Shown here: piece after piece, positions 46,616-55,141 of the stretch | Layout: each line of letters starts with the position of its first letter | Numbering within the stretch: the first letter of the stretch is position 1 | Assembly (NCBI GenBank): GCA_026129525.1 | Contig: JAHCHW010000013.1 | Location: 1 to 64,000 of the forward strand | From: Chitinophagales bacterium | GTDB lineage: Bacteria; Bacteroidota; Bacteroidia; Chitinophagales; LD1 | Reading direction: 5' to 3' | Length of the DNA stretch: 64,000 bases | Made by a program: the position numbers and the translations under genes | Notes under the pieces: generated by a model | Database searches by the model: none | What the model was told of the DNA's origin: nothing | The model's input: only the letters and a program-made list of their open reading frames with translations

Positions 46616-47971
46616 ATGGCATCAGTTCTTATTGCCGATGACGAAAAAAGTATTCGCAAAACCCTCCGCGAAATTTTAGAGTACGAAGGCTACAAAGTAG
46701 ATGAAGCCGAAGACGGAGCTAAGGCTTTTGCTATGCTTTCCGAAGGCGACTACGACTGCGCGCTGGTGGACATTAAAATGCCTAAGATGGACGGCATGGA
46801 TGTGCTCACCAAACTGCAAGGCACCGATTGCGATACACCTATTATTATGATTTCGGGGCACGGCACCGTAGAGAATGCCGTAGAAGCCGTTAAAAAAGGG
46901 GCGTACGATTTTATTCAGAAACCGCCCGATTTAAACCGCCTCCTTATTACCGTTCGCAACGCCTTAGAGAAATCTAACCTGGTTACCGAAACCAAAGTGC
47001 TGAAAAGAAAGGTGGGCAAAACCCGCGAAATAATAGGTGAGTCGCCAGCCATTCAAAAAATTAAAGAAACTATTGAGCGTGTTGCACCTACCGAAGCGCG
47101 CGTACTGATAACAGGCGATAACGGCACCGGAAAAGAACTGGTAGCGCGCTGGATTCACGAAAAAAGCAACCGCAAAAACGGACCGCTTATTGAAGTAAAC
47201 TGCGCTGCCATCCCCAGCGAACTGATAGAAAGCGAATTATTCGGGCACGAAAAAGGTGCTTTTACTTCGGCACTCAAGCAGCGCATCGGAAAATTTGAAC
47301 AGGCAAACGGTGGCACACTTTTTCTCGATGAAATTGGCGACATGAGCCTATCGGCACAGGCAAAAGTGCTGCGTGCTTTGCAGGAAAGCCGCATAACCCG
47401 CGTAGGTGGCGACAAAGATATAATGGTAGATGTGCGCGTAATTGCTGCTACTAACAAAGACCTGCTCAAAGAAGCCGAAGAAAACCGTTTCCGATTAGAC
47501 CTTTACCACCGCATCGGGGTAATCCTCATTCACGTTCCATCGCTGAATGACCGGGGAGACGATATTCCGCTGCTGGCAGAAAAATTTGTGAAAGAAATTT
47601 GCGAAGACTATGGCGTGCCTAAAAAGATTGTTACGCCCAAAGCGCTCGAAGAACTAAAAACTATGAACTGGGAAGGAAACATCCGCGAGTTACGCAACGT
47701 AATGGAGCGCTTGGTTATTCTCTCCGATTCAAAAATTACCGAGAGCGAAGTCCGCAACTTTGTAACCAACACGCAGGCAAAAGATACACCCACCGATTTA
47801 TTCGAGCAGTTCGATAAGTTTCAGGATTTTAAAGAGCATATCGAAAAACTGTTCATTGAACACAAGCTGAAAAAATTCGGTTGGAATGTTTCCAAAACTG
47901 CCGAGGTGCTCGACATACAGCGCAGCCACTTGTACAACAAGATTGAGAAATACGATTTAAGAAGGCAGTAA
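46616..47971 (+). CDS. Sigma-54-dependent response regulator (NtrC type)
   Basis: A 451-aa regulator. Receiver domain 1-120 has the phospho-acceptor Asp52 in CALVDIKMPKMDG and the Lys of FIQKPPDL. The AAA+ domain (about 138-375) has Walker A TGDNGTGKELVARW (166-179), the sigma-54 contact loop GAFTSA (214-219, usually GAFTGA), and Walker B GGTLFLDEIGDMSLSAQ. A Fis-type helix-turn-helix lies at about 415-450 (NVSKTAEVLDIQRSHLYNKI). It should activate sigma-54 promoters after phosphorylation by an unlinked kinase. It is monocistronic, followed 11 bp later by the epimerase gene, which may be co-transcribed. Confidence 0.95.
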   Translation: MASVLIADDEKSIRKTLREILEYEGYKVDEAEDGAKAFAMLSEGDYDCALVDIKMPKMDGMDVLTKLQGTDCDTPIIMISGHGTVENAVEAVKKGAYDFIQKPPDLNRLLITVRNALEKSNLVTETKVLKRKVGKTREIIGESPAIQKIKETIERVAPTEARVLITGDNGTGKELVARWIHEKSNRKNGPLIEVNCAAIPSELIESELFGHEKGAFTSALKQRIGKFEQANGGTLFLDEIGDMSLSAQAKVLRALQESRITRVGGDKDIMVDVRVIAATNKDLLKEAEENRFRLDLYHRIGVILIHVPSLNDRGDDIPLLAEKFVKEICEDYGVPKKIVTPKALEELKTMNWEGNIRELRNVMERLVILSDSKITESEVRNFVTNTQAKDTPTDLFEQFDKFQDFKEHIEKLFIEHKLKKFGWNVSKTAEVLDIQRSHLYNKIEKYDLRRQ

Positions 47972-47982
47972 TTCCACAGCAC

Positions 47983-48960
47983 ATGCAAACAGCGCTTGTT
48001 CTCGGTGCGGGCGGATTTATTGGCAGTCATCTGGTAAAGCAATTAAAGCACGAAGGCTACCATGTAATTGGTGTTGACCTCAAGCACCCCGAGTTTTCTT
48101 CTACCGCAGCCGATGATTTTATTGTTGGCGATTTGCGCGAACAAAAATTCTGTAATGAATTGTTTGCGAAACTAAAGGTGGACGAGTTGTATCAGTTGGC
48201 ATCGGACATGGGCGGTGCCGGTTACATTTTTACGGGCGATAACGATGCCCGGGTAATGCACAACAGCGCGCAAATAAATTTGAACGTTGCCGAAATGTGT
48301 GTGAAGCATAAAATAGGAAAAGTATTCTACTCTTCTTCGGCTTGCATTTACCCAACCTTCAATCAGGAAAATCCCGATAGCCCTTTGTGCGAAGAAAAAT
48401 CGGCTTATCCTGCCTTGCCCGATAGCGAATACGGCTGGGAAAAACTTTTCAGCGAACGGCTGTATCTCACCTACGCGCGCATTCATGGGCTGCAAGTTCG
48501 AATAGCCCGTTACCACAACATTTTTGGACCCGAAGGCGCATGGAAAGGCGGCAAAGAAAAAGCGCCTGCTGCGCTGTGCCGCAAAGTGGCTGAAGCGAAA
48601 GATGGCGGACAAATTGAAGTATGGGGCGATGGCAGCCAAACACGCTCCTTTCTTTACATTGATGAATGTGTGGAAGGAACACGCAGACTAATGCAAAGCA
48701 ACTTTGCGGGACCCGTTAACATCGGCTCCGAAGAAATGATTTCGATAAACAATTTGGCTGAAATGATTATTGCCATCTCCGGCAAAAATCTTTCCATAAA
48801 AAATATTGAAGGCCCCACAGGCGTACGCGGCAGAAACTCCGACAACCGTTTAATACGCGAAAAACTGAATTGGGAACCCAACTACCCGCTGCAAAAAGGG
48901 ATTGAACAAACGTATCGTTGGATTAAGCAACAGTGGTCTGACCTTGGTCAGACACCATGA
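47983..48960 (+). CDS. NAD-dependent epimerase, GDP-mannose 3,5-epimerase-like
   Basis: A 325-aa extended short-chain dehydrogenase. The N-terminal Rossmann motif is ALVLGAGGFIGSHLV. The segment YQLASDMGGAGYIFTGDNDA and the catalytic SEYGWEKLFSERL (Tyr-x-x-x-Lys), plus FYSSSACIYP, are close to GDP-mannose 3,5-epimerases, including the plant enzyme. The likely role is nucleotide-sugar conversion for glycans; the exact substrate is inferred. The C-terminal WSDLGQT comes from a palindromic repeat at 48935-48954 that overlaps the stop region, so the natural terminus of the enzyme was probably a few residues different. Confidence 0.85.
   Translation: MQTALVLGAGGFIGSHLVKQLKHEGYHVIGVDLKHPEFSSTAADDFIVGDLREQKFCNELFAKLKVDELYQLASDMGGAGYIFTGDNDARVMHNSAQINLNVAEMCVKHKIGKVFYSSSACIYPTFNQENPDSPLCEEKSAYPALPDSEYGWEKLFSERLYLTYARIHGLQVRIARYHNIFGPEGAWKGGKEKAPAALCRKVAEAKDGGQIEVWGDGSQTRSFLYIDECVEGTRRLMQSNFAGPVNIGSEEMISINNLAEMIIAISGKNLSIKNIEGPTGVRGRNSDNRLIREKLNWEPNYPLQKGIEQTYRWIKQQWSDLGQTP
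48935..48954. repeat. GGTCTGACC palindrome, copy 1 (inside the epimerase gene)
   Basis: GGTCTGACC-TT-GGTCAGAC forms a hairpin spanning the last codons of the epimerase gene. A second copy lies at 48996-49015. Confidence 0.9.
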
Positions 48961-48995
48961 AGATTTACCTAGCCGGAAATAAACAGCCAAACAGT

Positions 48996-49015
48996 GGTCT
49001 GACCTTGGTCAGACC
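48996..49015. repeat. GGTCTGACC palindrome, copy 2
   Basis: GGTCTGACCTTGGTCAGACC is a 20-bp perfect inverted repeat, 61 bp after copy 1. Both are preceded by the same bases ACAGT, so they share flanking sequence as well as the palindrome. Confidence 0.9.
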
Positions 49016-49065
49016 CGTTTATTTTGTTTTTGCTGTGGTTTTTCCTGCTTTTCTATTTTCACCCT

Positions 49066-51516
49066 GTGAGCGCATTAGTTACTTACGTTGATGTTATTCT
49101 GCCGTTGGCACTTCCGCAAGCATACACCTATGCCGTACCGGTTGATTTGGTTGATTTTATAAAGATTGGTCAACGCATAATCGTTCAGTTCGGTAAAAAC
49201 AGATACTACAGCGCCATCATCAAAAAAATACATCATCAAAAACCGCCTGTTGAAGCAAAGCTGATTGAAGGACTTGCCGAAGAAGAAGCCATTGTTACCG
49301 AAACACAACTCCGCTTTTGGGAATGGATGAGCGCGTATTACATGTGCACCGAAGGCGAAGTACTGAATGTAGCTTTACCCGCAGGTTTAAAAATTTCGAG
49401 CGAAACCGTTATCCGCTTTAATGAATACTACAACGGAGATTATGAAGGACTGAGCCACGATGAGTTTTTAGTGGTGCAGGCACTACGGGCACAAAACGAA
49501 TTGAAAGTGCCGCAGGTGCAGGACTTGCTCAAAAGGCGCAACGTATATCCAATTCTTAAAACACTTTTTAATCAGGGCATTGCTGTTTCAACCGAAGAAC
49601 TGGTTGAACGTTTTAAACCGCGCACCGAAACCTATGTAAAGCTGAACGATAAGTATAGCGATGATGCCGCACTGGAAAAACTGTTCGATGAATTGAGCCG
49701 TGCAAACAAGCAGGTAGAGTTGCTGTTGGCATTCACACAGCTTCACCACAAAACAAAATTTATCCGCAAAAAAGATTTGCTCGAACTTTCCAAAAGCTCG
49801 GCAGCCGTGTTGAATGCTTTGGTAAAGCGCGGTGTGTTTATTGAGTTTAAAATGGAAGTGTCGCGTTTGGGAAATCTGCAAACCGAAGAAGTAACCGACA
49901 CGCAACTCAGCAGCGAGCAGCAACAAGCGTTGGCCGAACTCAACACACAGCACACAACACACAACACTGTTTTATTGCACGGTGTAACCGGCAGCGGCAA
50001 AACCAATATCTACATCGAAAAAATAAAAGAAGTAATTGCCGAAGAGAAGCAAGTGTTGTACATGCTTCCCGAAATTGCACTTACGGCACAAATCATCAAC
50101 CGTTTGCGTAAAGTGTTTGGCAATGCAGTGGGCATTTATCACTCAAAGTTTAATCAAAACGAGCGGGTGGAAATCTGGAACAAAACACTGCATGGCGAAT
50201 ACAAAATTATTGTAGGTGCACGCTCCGCTCTTTTTCTTCCGTTTGCCGATTTAGGTTTAGTAATAGTGGATGAAGAGCACGACAACTCACTCAAGCAAAT
50301 GGCTCCGGCTCCGCGCTACCACGCTCGCGATGCGGGCATTATGCTGGCGGGAATGTTCAACGCAAAAGTTATACTCGGTACCGCCACACCTTCGGTTGAA
50401 ACTTTCTACAACACCGAAAAGGGGAAATTTGGTTTAGTGCAACTGCATACACGTTACGGAAATCTCGAATTGCCCGAAGTAGTAACAGTGAACATTAAGG
50501 ATGAAACGCGCTGGAAACGGATGCAGGGGAGTTTTTCATCGGTGCTGGTGGAGGAGATAAGCAATGCGCTGAAGAATAAAGAGCAGGTGATATTGTTTTT
50601 AAACAGGCGCGGTTTTGCCAACTACCAAACCTGCAAAACCTGCAACCATGTTTACAAATGCAAAAACTGCGATGTAAGCCTCACGTATCACAAGTACAAA
50701 AACCAGTTAGAGTGCCATTACTGCGGCTATTTTGAAAAGGTAACCACTAAATGCAAAAGCTGCGGGGCGGTTGATTTGGATATTGTAGGCATGGGCACCG
50801 AAAAAATTGAAGATGAAATTGCAGAGCTGTTCCCTTCGGCACGTATTAGCCGGCTCGATTACGATGCCACCAAAACCAAACACGGACACACAGAAGTAAT
50901 TTCAAAATTCGAGAATCGCGAAACGGATATACTGGTAGGCACGCAAATGGTTACTAAGGGGCTTGACTTCGACCATGTAAGTTTAGTAGGCGTTATCAAT
51001 GCCGACCAGTTGATTCATCACCCGGGCTTTCGCTCGCACGAAAGGGCGTTTCAACTGTTGCTGCAAGTAGCGGGGCGTGCCGGACGAAAAAACAAAAAAG
51101 GAAAAGTAGTGCTGCAAACTGCCGACCCGCTGCATCCGGTTATTCAGCAAGTGCTCAATAACAATTACCAAGCTATGTACGAGCGCGAGTTAATTCATCG
51201 CAGGCAATTTCACTATCCGCCTTTTGCGCGAATGATTGAAATAAAACTGCAACACAAAAAAGCACAAACCGTTGAGCAGGCTGCGCTTTACTTTACCAAC
51301 GAAACACGCAAACTGAACAAAGCGCTGGTGCTGGGTCCCGCTATTCCGTTTGTTTCGAAAGTGAACAACTACTACATACGCGAGGTGCTGGTTAAAAGCA
51401 ACCAGCAAACAAAAGATTTACGCGAAATGAAAAGTGCCATGCAACAGGTACTCGATAAAATGAAAACCATTGCCGATTTTAAAACGGTTGATGTAAGCGT
51501 GAATGTTGACCCGTAG
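49066..51516 (+). CDS. priA: Primosomal protein N' (replication restart helicase)
   Basis: An 816-aa 3'-5' DNA helicase that reloads the replisome at stalled forks. It has the N-terminal DNA-binding domain (YVDVILPLALPQAYTYAVP), Walker A VLLHGVTGSGKTNIYIEK, DEEH (LVIVDEEHDNSLKQ) and GTATPSVE. The zinc-binding cysteines are in CKTCNHVYKCKNCDVSL and CHYCGYFEKVTTKCKSCGA. The helicase C-terminal motifs are MGTEKIEDEIAELFP, GTQMVTKGLDFDHVSLVGV and LLQVAGRAGR. No ATG lies near the conserved N-terminus; GTG at 49066 (MSALVTYVDV) gives the expected beginning, while the TTG at 49024 would add a hydrophobic stretch not seen in the family. Confidence 0.92.
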   Translation: MSALVTYVDVILPLALPQAYTYAVPVDLVDFIKIGQRIIVQFGKNRYYSAIIKKIHHQKPPVEAKLIEGLAEEEAIVTETQLRFWEWMSAYYMCTEGEVLNVALPAGLKISSETVIRFNEYYNGDYEGLSHDEFLVVQALRAQNELKVPQVQDLLKRRNVYPILKTLFNQGIAVSTEELVERFKPRTETYVKLNDKYSDDAALEKLFDELSRANKQVELLLAFTQLHHKTKFIRKKDLLELSKSSAAVLNALVKRGVFIEFKMEVSRLGNLQTEEVTDTQLSSEQQQALAELNTQHTTHNTVLLHGVTGSGKTNIYIEKIKEVIAEEKQVLYMLPEIALTAQIINRLRKVFGNAVGIYHSKFNQNERVEIWNKTLHGEYKIIVGARSALFLPFADLGLVIVDEEHDNSLKQMAPAPRYHARDAGIMLAGMFNAKVILGTATPSVETFYNTEKGKFGLVQLHTRYGNLELPEVVTVNIKDETRWKRMQGSFSSVLVEEISNALKNKEQVILFLNRRGFANYQTCKTCNHVYKCKNCDVSLTYHKYKNQLECHYCGYFEKVTTKCKSCGAVDLDIVGMGTEKIEDEIAELFPSARISRLDYDATKTKHGHTEVISKFENRETDILVGTQMVTKGLDFDHVSLVGVINADQLIHHPGFRSHERAFQLLLQVAGRAGRKNKKGKVVLQTADPLHPVIQQVLNNNYQAMYERELIHRRQFHYPPFARMIEIKLQHKKAQTVEQAALYFTNETRKLNKALVLGPAIPFVSKVNNYYIREVLVKSNQQTKDLREMKSAMQQVLDKMKTIADFKTVDVSVNVDP

Positions 51517-51588
51517 TGTAATCTGACCGTTCAGCGCATTCAATTAGGTTTTTTGTTTAGGTTTGAAGCACAACACCATTACCCCTTT

Positions 51589-54507
51589 ATGCAAAAACTG
51601 TTTACACCTGCTGCATTTGTTGCGGTTTTGTTCGGATGTTTTGCCGAACTGCAAGCACAAAACTTAGTACTCAATCCGGGTTTCGAAACCTTGTTCAGTT
51701 GCCCAACGGGTTTCAGCCAGTTTATGAAATGCCATTCGTGGAACCAGTTGAACAATGCAGGCAGTAATTGCCCCACGCCCGACTTGTTTGCCGCATGTGC
51801 GCCTGCCGGAGGTTTTACTTCGGTAAATGCACCAAGTTCGTACTTCGGTTACCAGCCAACGCATGGCGGCAGCAATTTTGCCGGAATAATTTTGGTGGAG
51901 CAAAATTTTCCTACTGCGGGTTGCGACAGTGCGCCCGTACTCGGCACTTACCGCGAATACATTCAGGGGCAACTGTCTTCTCCGCTGTTAGCCGGAGAAG
52001 AATACTGCGTAACCTTTTTTGTAAGCCTTGCCGACAGTGCCAAATGGGGAACCGATGGCATTGGCTTGTATTTTTCAAACACACCCGTTCAGCAAGATTG
52101 CAGCAACCCTACACTTACCGTTACACCGCAGTTGCAATATTCCGGAGCGCCAATTATGGATAAAGTAAACTGGACCAAACTGCAATGGAATTACACTGCC
52201 GCAGGTGGCGAGCAACATTTTGTTATCGGAAATTTTTTAGCCAACAACGTGTTTCAGTTGCAGGATAACCACTGCGCCACATTAAATGCCTATGCCTATT
52301 ATTTTATTGATGATGTTTCGGTAAAACCCGGTGCCTGCGATTCGTGCCCCAACATCAATGTTTCGTTGCTGCCTAAGGTTGATGTACTCTGCCACGGTGC
52401 AAGCACCGGCATGGCAGGCACAAAAGTTACAGGCGGGGTACCGCCTTACACGTATGGTTGGAGTCCGGTTGGCACATACAACCATGCTGCCAACAATTTA
52501 CCTGCGGGTACTTACACGGTGGTGGTTAGCGATTCCAACTTTTGCTATGGCAGCCATACCTTTACCATTACCCAGCCACCGGCATTAAATGCACCCGTAT
52601 CGGTAGTGCCGCAATGCGGAAACACACCCGGCAGCGTTTCGGTAAATGCCAGCGGTGGTGTGGCTCCTTATACCTACAGTTGGAACCCATCGGGCGCTAC
52701 CACATCTTCTTTAATAGGATTAGCACCGGGCAGTTATGCCGTTACCGTAACCGATGCCAACAACTGTACTATGGCGCAAAGCGCATCGGTAGTACAGGTT
52801 AATGCGCTTACCCTTTCATCGGTAACAACCCCTTCTGCCTGCGGAGCGGCTACAGGTAGTGCAACAGTTAATGTTTCAGGTGGTGCACCACCGTACACGT
52901 TCAACTGGTCGGGCGGGCAAACCACGCAAACGGTTAATAATCTTGCATCGGGCACTTACACGGTAACAGTAGGTTTTAATGCCGGTGCAGCACCTCCGTT
53001 TTGGACAGAAGATTTTACAACCGGTGGAACGGGATGGACACTTAACCTAAACGGACCCGGCACCAACGGACCCAACCCGAACGTATGGGTAATTAACAGC
53101 AGCACCGACTGCCCCTGCGGCACCGGCAACTACGCTCACATTACCTGCTCGGCAAGTGTGTTTTGCCCGGGCGGTGGAAATTGTTTTTATGTATCGGCAC
53201 CGGTTACTCCCTTTGGCGATGCCACTACCGATAAGTTTATTACTTCGCCCAATATTTCTACCATTGGTAAATCGGGCATAACACTCGGCTTTAAATACGA
53301 AAGCGAAGGCGAAGCCGGCAACGATTACGGCTTGGTGCGGTTAAGTAACGATGGTGGTGCTACTTGGAACGATTTGCCCACGCAGTATTACGGCACTTTC
53401 AATTGTACCAACGCATCGGTTAGTATTCCCGCGCAGTACGAAAACATCAACAACTTTAAAATTGGTTTCCGTTGGGTAAACAATGCCAATGGCAGCGGAA
53501 GTTCACCGGGCTTTTCTATTGATGATATTACCTTACGTGCGGCTGCCGATGTAGCTTGCCCCAATGTGGCGGTGGTGCAGGTGGGCACAACAGGGAGTTT
53601 AACCGGAAACTTTTCGGTATTGCAACCCTCGTGCGGACAAAGTGATGGCACCATTACCTGCACCGGTTTTACAGGCGGCACTGCTCCTTATACCGTTCAG
53701 TGGTTTAACAACGGAAACAGCATTGGCACTACCATGTCAATTACGAATCTCGATTCCGGATTGTATGTTTTTAGTGCTACCGATGCAGCCGGATGTTCTA
53801 CCGATACTTCGTTTTATTTTCCCGGTGGCGGCACAGGTAACGTGCCCATTGGTCCTAATTTGCCGGTTATCTGCTCGGGCGATAGTGTGCAGGTTTGTGC
53901 CCCGCCCGGTTATGCGGCATATAGTTGGAACAACGGAGCCACTACTTCGTGCACATGGGCAAAACTGCCCGGCAACTATTGGGTTACGGTAACTGATAAC
54001 GGCAATTGCACCGCCATGTCGAACCTGCTGCCCTTGAGTATTTATCCGGTTTCGCCTGTATCGGTTTCGGTAAAAGGCGATACGCTTACTTCGTACAATG
54101 CCGTTTCCTACCAATGGTTTTTTAACGGCAGCCTTATTGCAGGCGCCACATCGCCTGTGTATGTAGCAACACAAACCGGCAACTACTCGGTGCAAATTGT
54201 TGATGGCAACGGTTGCACGGCTACATCGAACAACATTTACGTGCAGGTTACGGGCTTAACCGAAGGAGAGGGCATACAGCGGGTAAAAATTTATCCGAAC
54301 CCAACTTATACCGATTGGTTTTTGGAAGCCGGAAAAGATTGGGCAGGCAGTACCCTGCAAGTGTTCGATAATACCGGTGCGCTGGTGTACTATGCCGCAG
54401 TTGCCGAAGGCGTGCAGCAGATACAACTTACCGTTCCGGTGGGAGTTTACACCGGACGTATAGTTTCAGCACGGCAAATACTTACGTACAAACTGGTGAA
54501 GTGGTAA
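51589..54507 (+). CDS. SprB-repeat surface protein, T9SS type A sorting domain
   Basis: A 972-aa secreted protein. Signal peptide about 1-24 (FGCFAELQAQ). About 25-260 is a jellyroll-like domain common in Bacteroidota (LVLNPGFETLFSCPTGF, YYFIDDVSV). About 268-465 are three SprB-like repeats (GGVPPYTYGWSPVG, GGVAPYTYSWNPSGATTSSL, GGAPPYTFNWSGGQTTQTV). A second jellyroll (about 470-665) contains DKFITSPNISTIG and GFSIDDITLRA. Another SprB-like module and an Ig-like part come next, then a type A sorting domain (about 890-972, VKIYPNPTYTDWFLEAG, GVYTGRIVSARQILTYKLVK). SprB in Flavobacterium is a gliding adhesin. A 21-bp tandem array starts at the base after the stop codon. Confidence 0.88.
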   Translation: MQKLFTPAAFVAVLFGCFAELQAQNLVLNPGFETLFSCPTGFSQFMKCHSWNQLNNAGSNCPTPDLFAACAPAGGFTSVNAPSSYFGYQPTHGGSNFAGIILVEQNFPTAGCDSAPVLGTYREYIQGQLSSPLLAGEEYCVTFFVSLADSAKWGTDGIGLYFSNTPVQQDCSNPTLTVTPQLQYSGAPIMDKVNWTKLQWNYTAAGGEQHFVIGNFLANNVFQLQDNHCATLNAYAYYFIDDVSVKPGACDSCPNINVSLLPKVDVLCHGASTGMAGTKVTGGVPPYTYGWSPVGTYNHAANNLPAGTYTVVVSDSNFCYGSHTFTITQPPALNAPVSVVPQCGNTPGSVSVNASGGVAPYTYSWNPSGATTSSLIGLAPGSYAVTVTDANNCTMAQSASVVQVNALTLSSVTTPSACGAATGSATVNVSGGAPPYTFNWSGGQTTQTVNNLASGTYTVTVGFNAGAAPPFWTEDFTTGGTGWTLNLNGPGTNGPNPNVWVINSSTDCPCGTGNYAHITCSASVFCPGGGNCFYVSAPVTPFGDATTDKFITSPNISTIGKSGITLGFKYESEGEAGNDYGLVRLSNDGGATWNDLPTQYYGTFNCTNASVSIPAQYENINNFKIGFRWVNNANGSGSSPGFSIDDITLRAAADVACPNVAVVQVGTTGSLTGNFSVLQPSCGQSDGTITCTGFTGGTAPYTVQWFNNGNSIGTTMSITNLDSGLYVFSATDAAGCSTDTSFYFPGGGTGNVPIGPNLPVICSGDSVQVCAPPGYAAYSWNNGATTSCTWAKLPGNYWVTVTDNGNCTAMSNLLPLSIYPVSPVSVSVKGDTLTSYNAVSYQWFFNGSLIAGATSPVYVATQTGNYSVQIVDGNGCTATSNNIYVQVTGLTEGEGIQRVKIYPNPTYTDWFLEAGKDWAGSTLQVFDNTGALVYYAAVAEGVQQIQLTVPVGVYTGRIVSARQILTYKLVKW

Positions 54508-54717
54508 CTCTGCAACCAGGTAGAGCCACTCTGCAATACTGTGGAGTTTCTCTGCAATACCGTGGAGTTCCTCTGCAATACGGTGGAGTTCCTCTGCAAT
54601 ACGGTGGAGTTCCTCTGCAATACGGTGGAGTTCCTCTGCAATACCGTAGAGCCACTCTGCAATACGGTGGAGTTCCTCTGCAATACCGTAGAGCCACTCT
54701 GCAATACCGTGGAGCCA
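54508..54717. repeat. 21-bp tandem array directly after a stop codon, 10 units
   Basis: CTCTGC recurs at 54508, 54529, 54550, 54571, 54592, 54613, 54634, 54655, 54676 and 54697, always 21 bp apart. Units alternate between GTGGAGTTC and GTAGAGCCA endings after CTCTGCAATAC. Most frames stay open through the array, which creates several false ORFs. Confidence 0.95.
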
Positions 54718-54725
54718 TTTATCCC

Positions 54726-54900
54726 GTGGTTGGTGTCTCGCCATAGTTGTTCGGAAGATGACAATCCTGAAGGGATTGAAGGTTTATTAGGATTGTTACA
54801 CGGCAAAAATTGTTCGACTCCGAAGGAGTCGCAGAGGCATACAGAACACTCTCGGCTATAAACGTAGTACCCCTTCGGGGTAAATGCAAAACATGCGTAT
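54726..54900. repeat. MITE-like repeat, copy B
   Basis: The left end is GTGGTTGGTGTCTCGCCATAG. Inside, the three family hairpins are present: CAATCCTGA-AGGGATTG, CGACTCC-GAA-GGAGTCG and TACCCC-TTC-GGGGTA (near 54869-54884). The right inverted repeat is missing, replaced by a CATTGCGAA element and two GTTGGTG palindromes. Confidence 0.85.
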
Positions 54901-54917
54901 TGTATCTAATTGATGTG

Positions 54918-54977
54918 CGTCATTGCGAAAGAAATTCAAGTAAAAAATCAATCAGCGCATTTCTTGAAGCAATCTCC
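54918..54977. repeat. CATTGCGAA...GAAGCAATCTCC element, copy 2
   Basis: CGTCATTGCGAAAG on the left and TTGAAGCAATCTCC on the right resemble the element at 41661-41720. Here there is no nested palindrome, showing the element without insert. Confidence 0.7.
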
Positions 54978-54980
54978 TCC

Positions 54981-55003
54981 GTGGTTGGCGTCTCACCAAT
55001 CAC
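54981..55003. repeat. GTTGGTG palindrome
   Basis: GTGGTTGGCG-TCT-CACCAATCAC is an inverted repeat with two mismatches, 40 bp before a perfect copy. Confidence 0.75.
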
Positions 55004-55020
55004 TATTCTTCCCTTATCCC

Positions 55021-55043
55021 GTGGTTGGTGTCTCACCAACCAC
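55021..55043. repeat. GTTGGTG palindrome, perfect copy
   Basis: GTGGTTGGTG-TCT-CACCAACCAC is a perfect inverted repeat with 10-bp arms, matching the ends of the MITE-like element. Confidence 0.9.
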
Positions 55044-55141
55044 CACTCAGAACCTGTATTCTTCCCAACCAAGCGCAAAACAGTTCAAAGTAGTTCGACC
55101 GCTTAATTCGCTTAAATTTCGGCTTTCAAACCTTTGCCTTT

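Noticed and set aside
54447..54861. Five overlapping open frames through the 21-bp array after the SprB-repeat gene
   Set aside because: The unit is a multiple of three without stops in most frames; the frames are mutually exclusive and have no coding signature.
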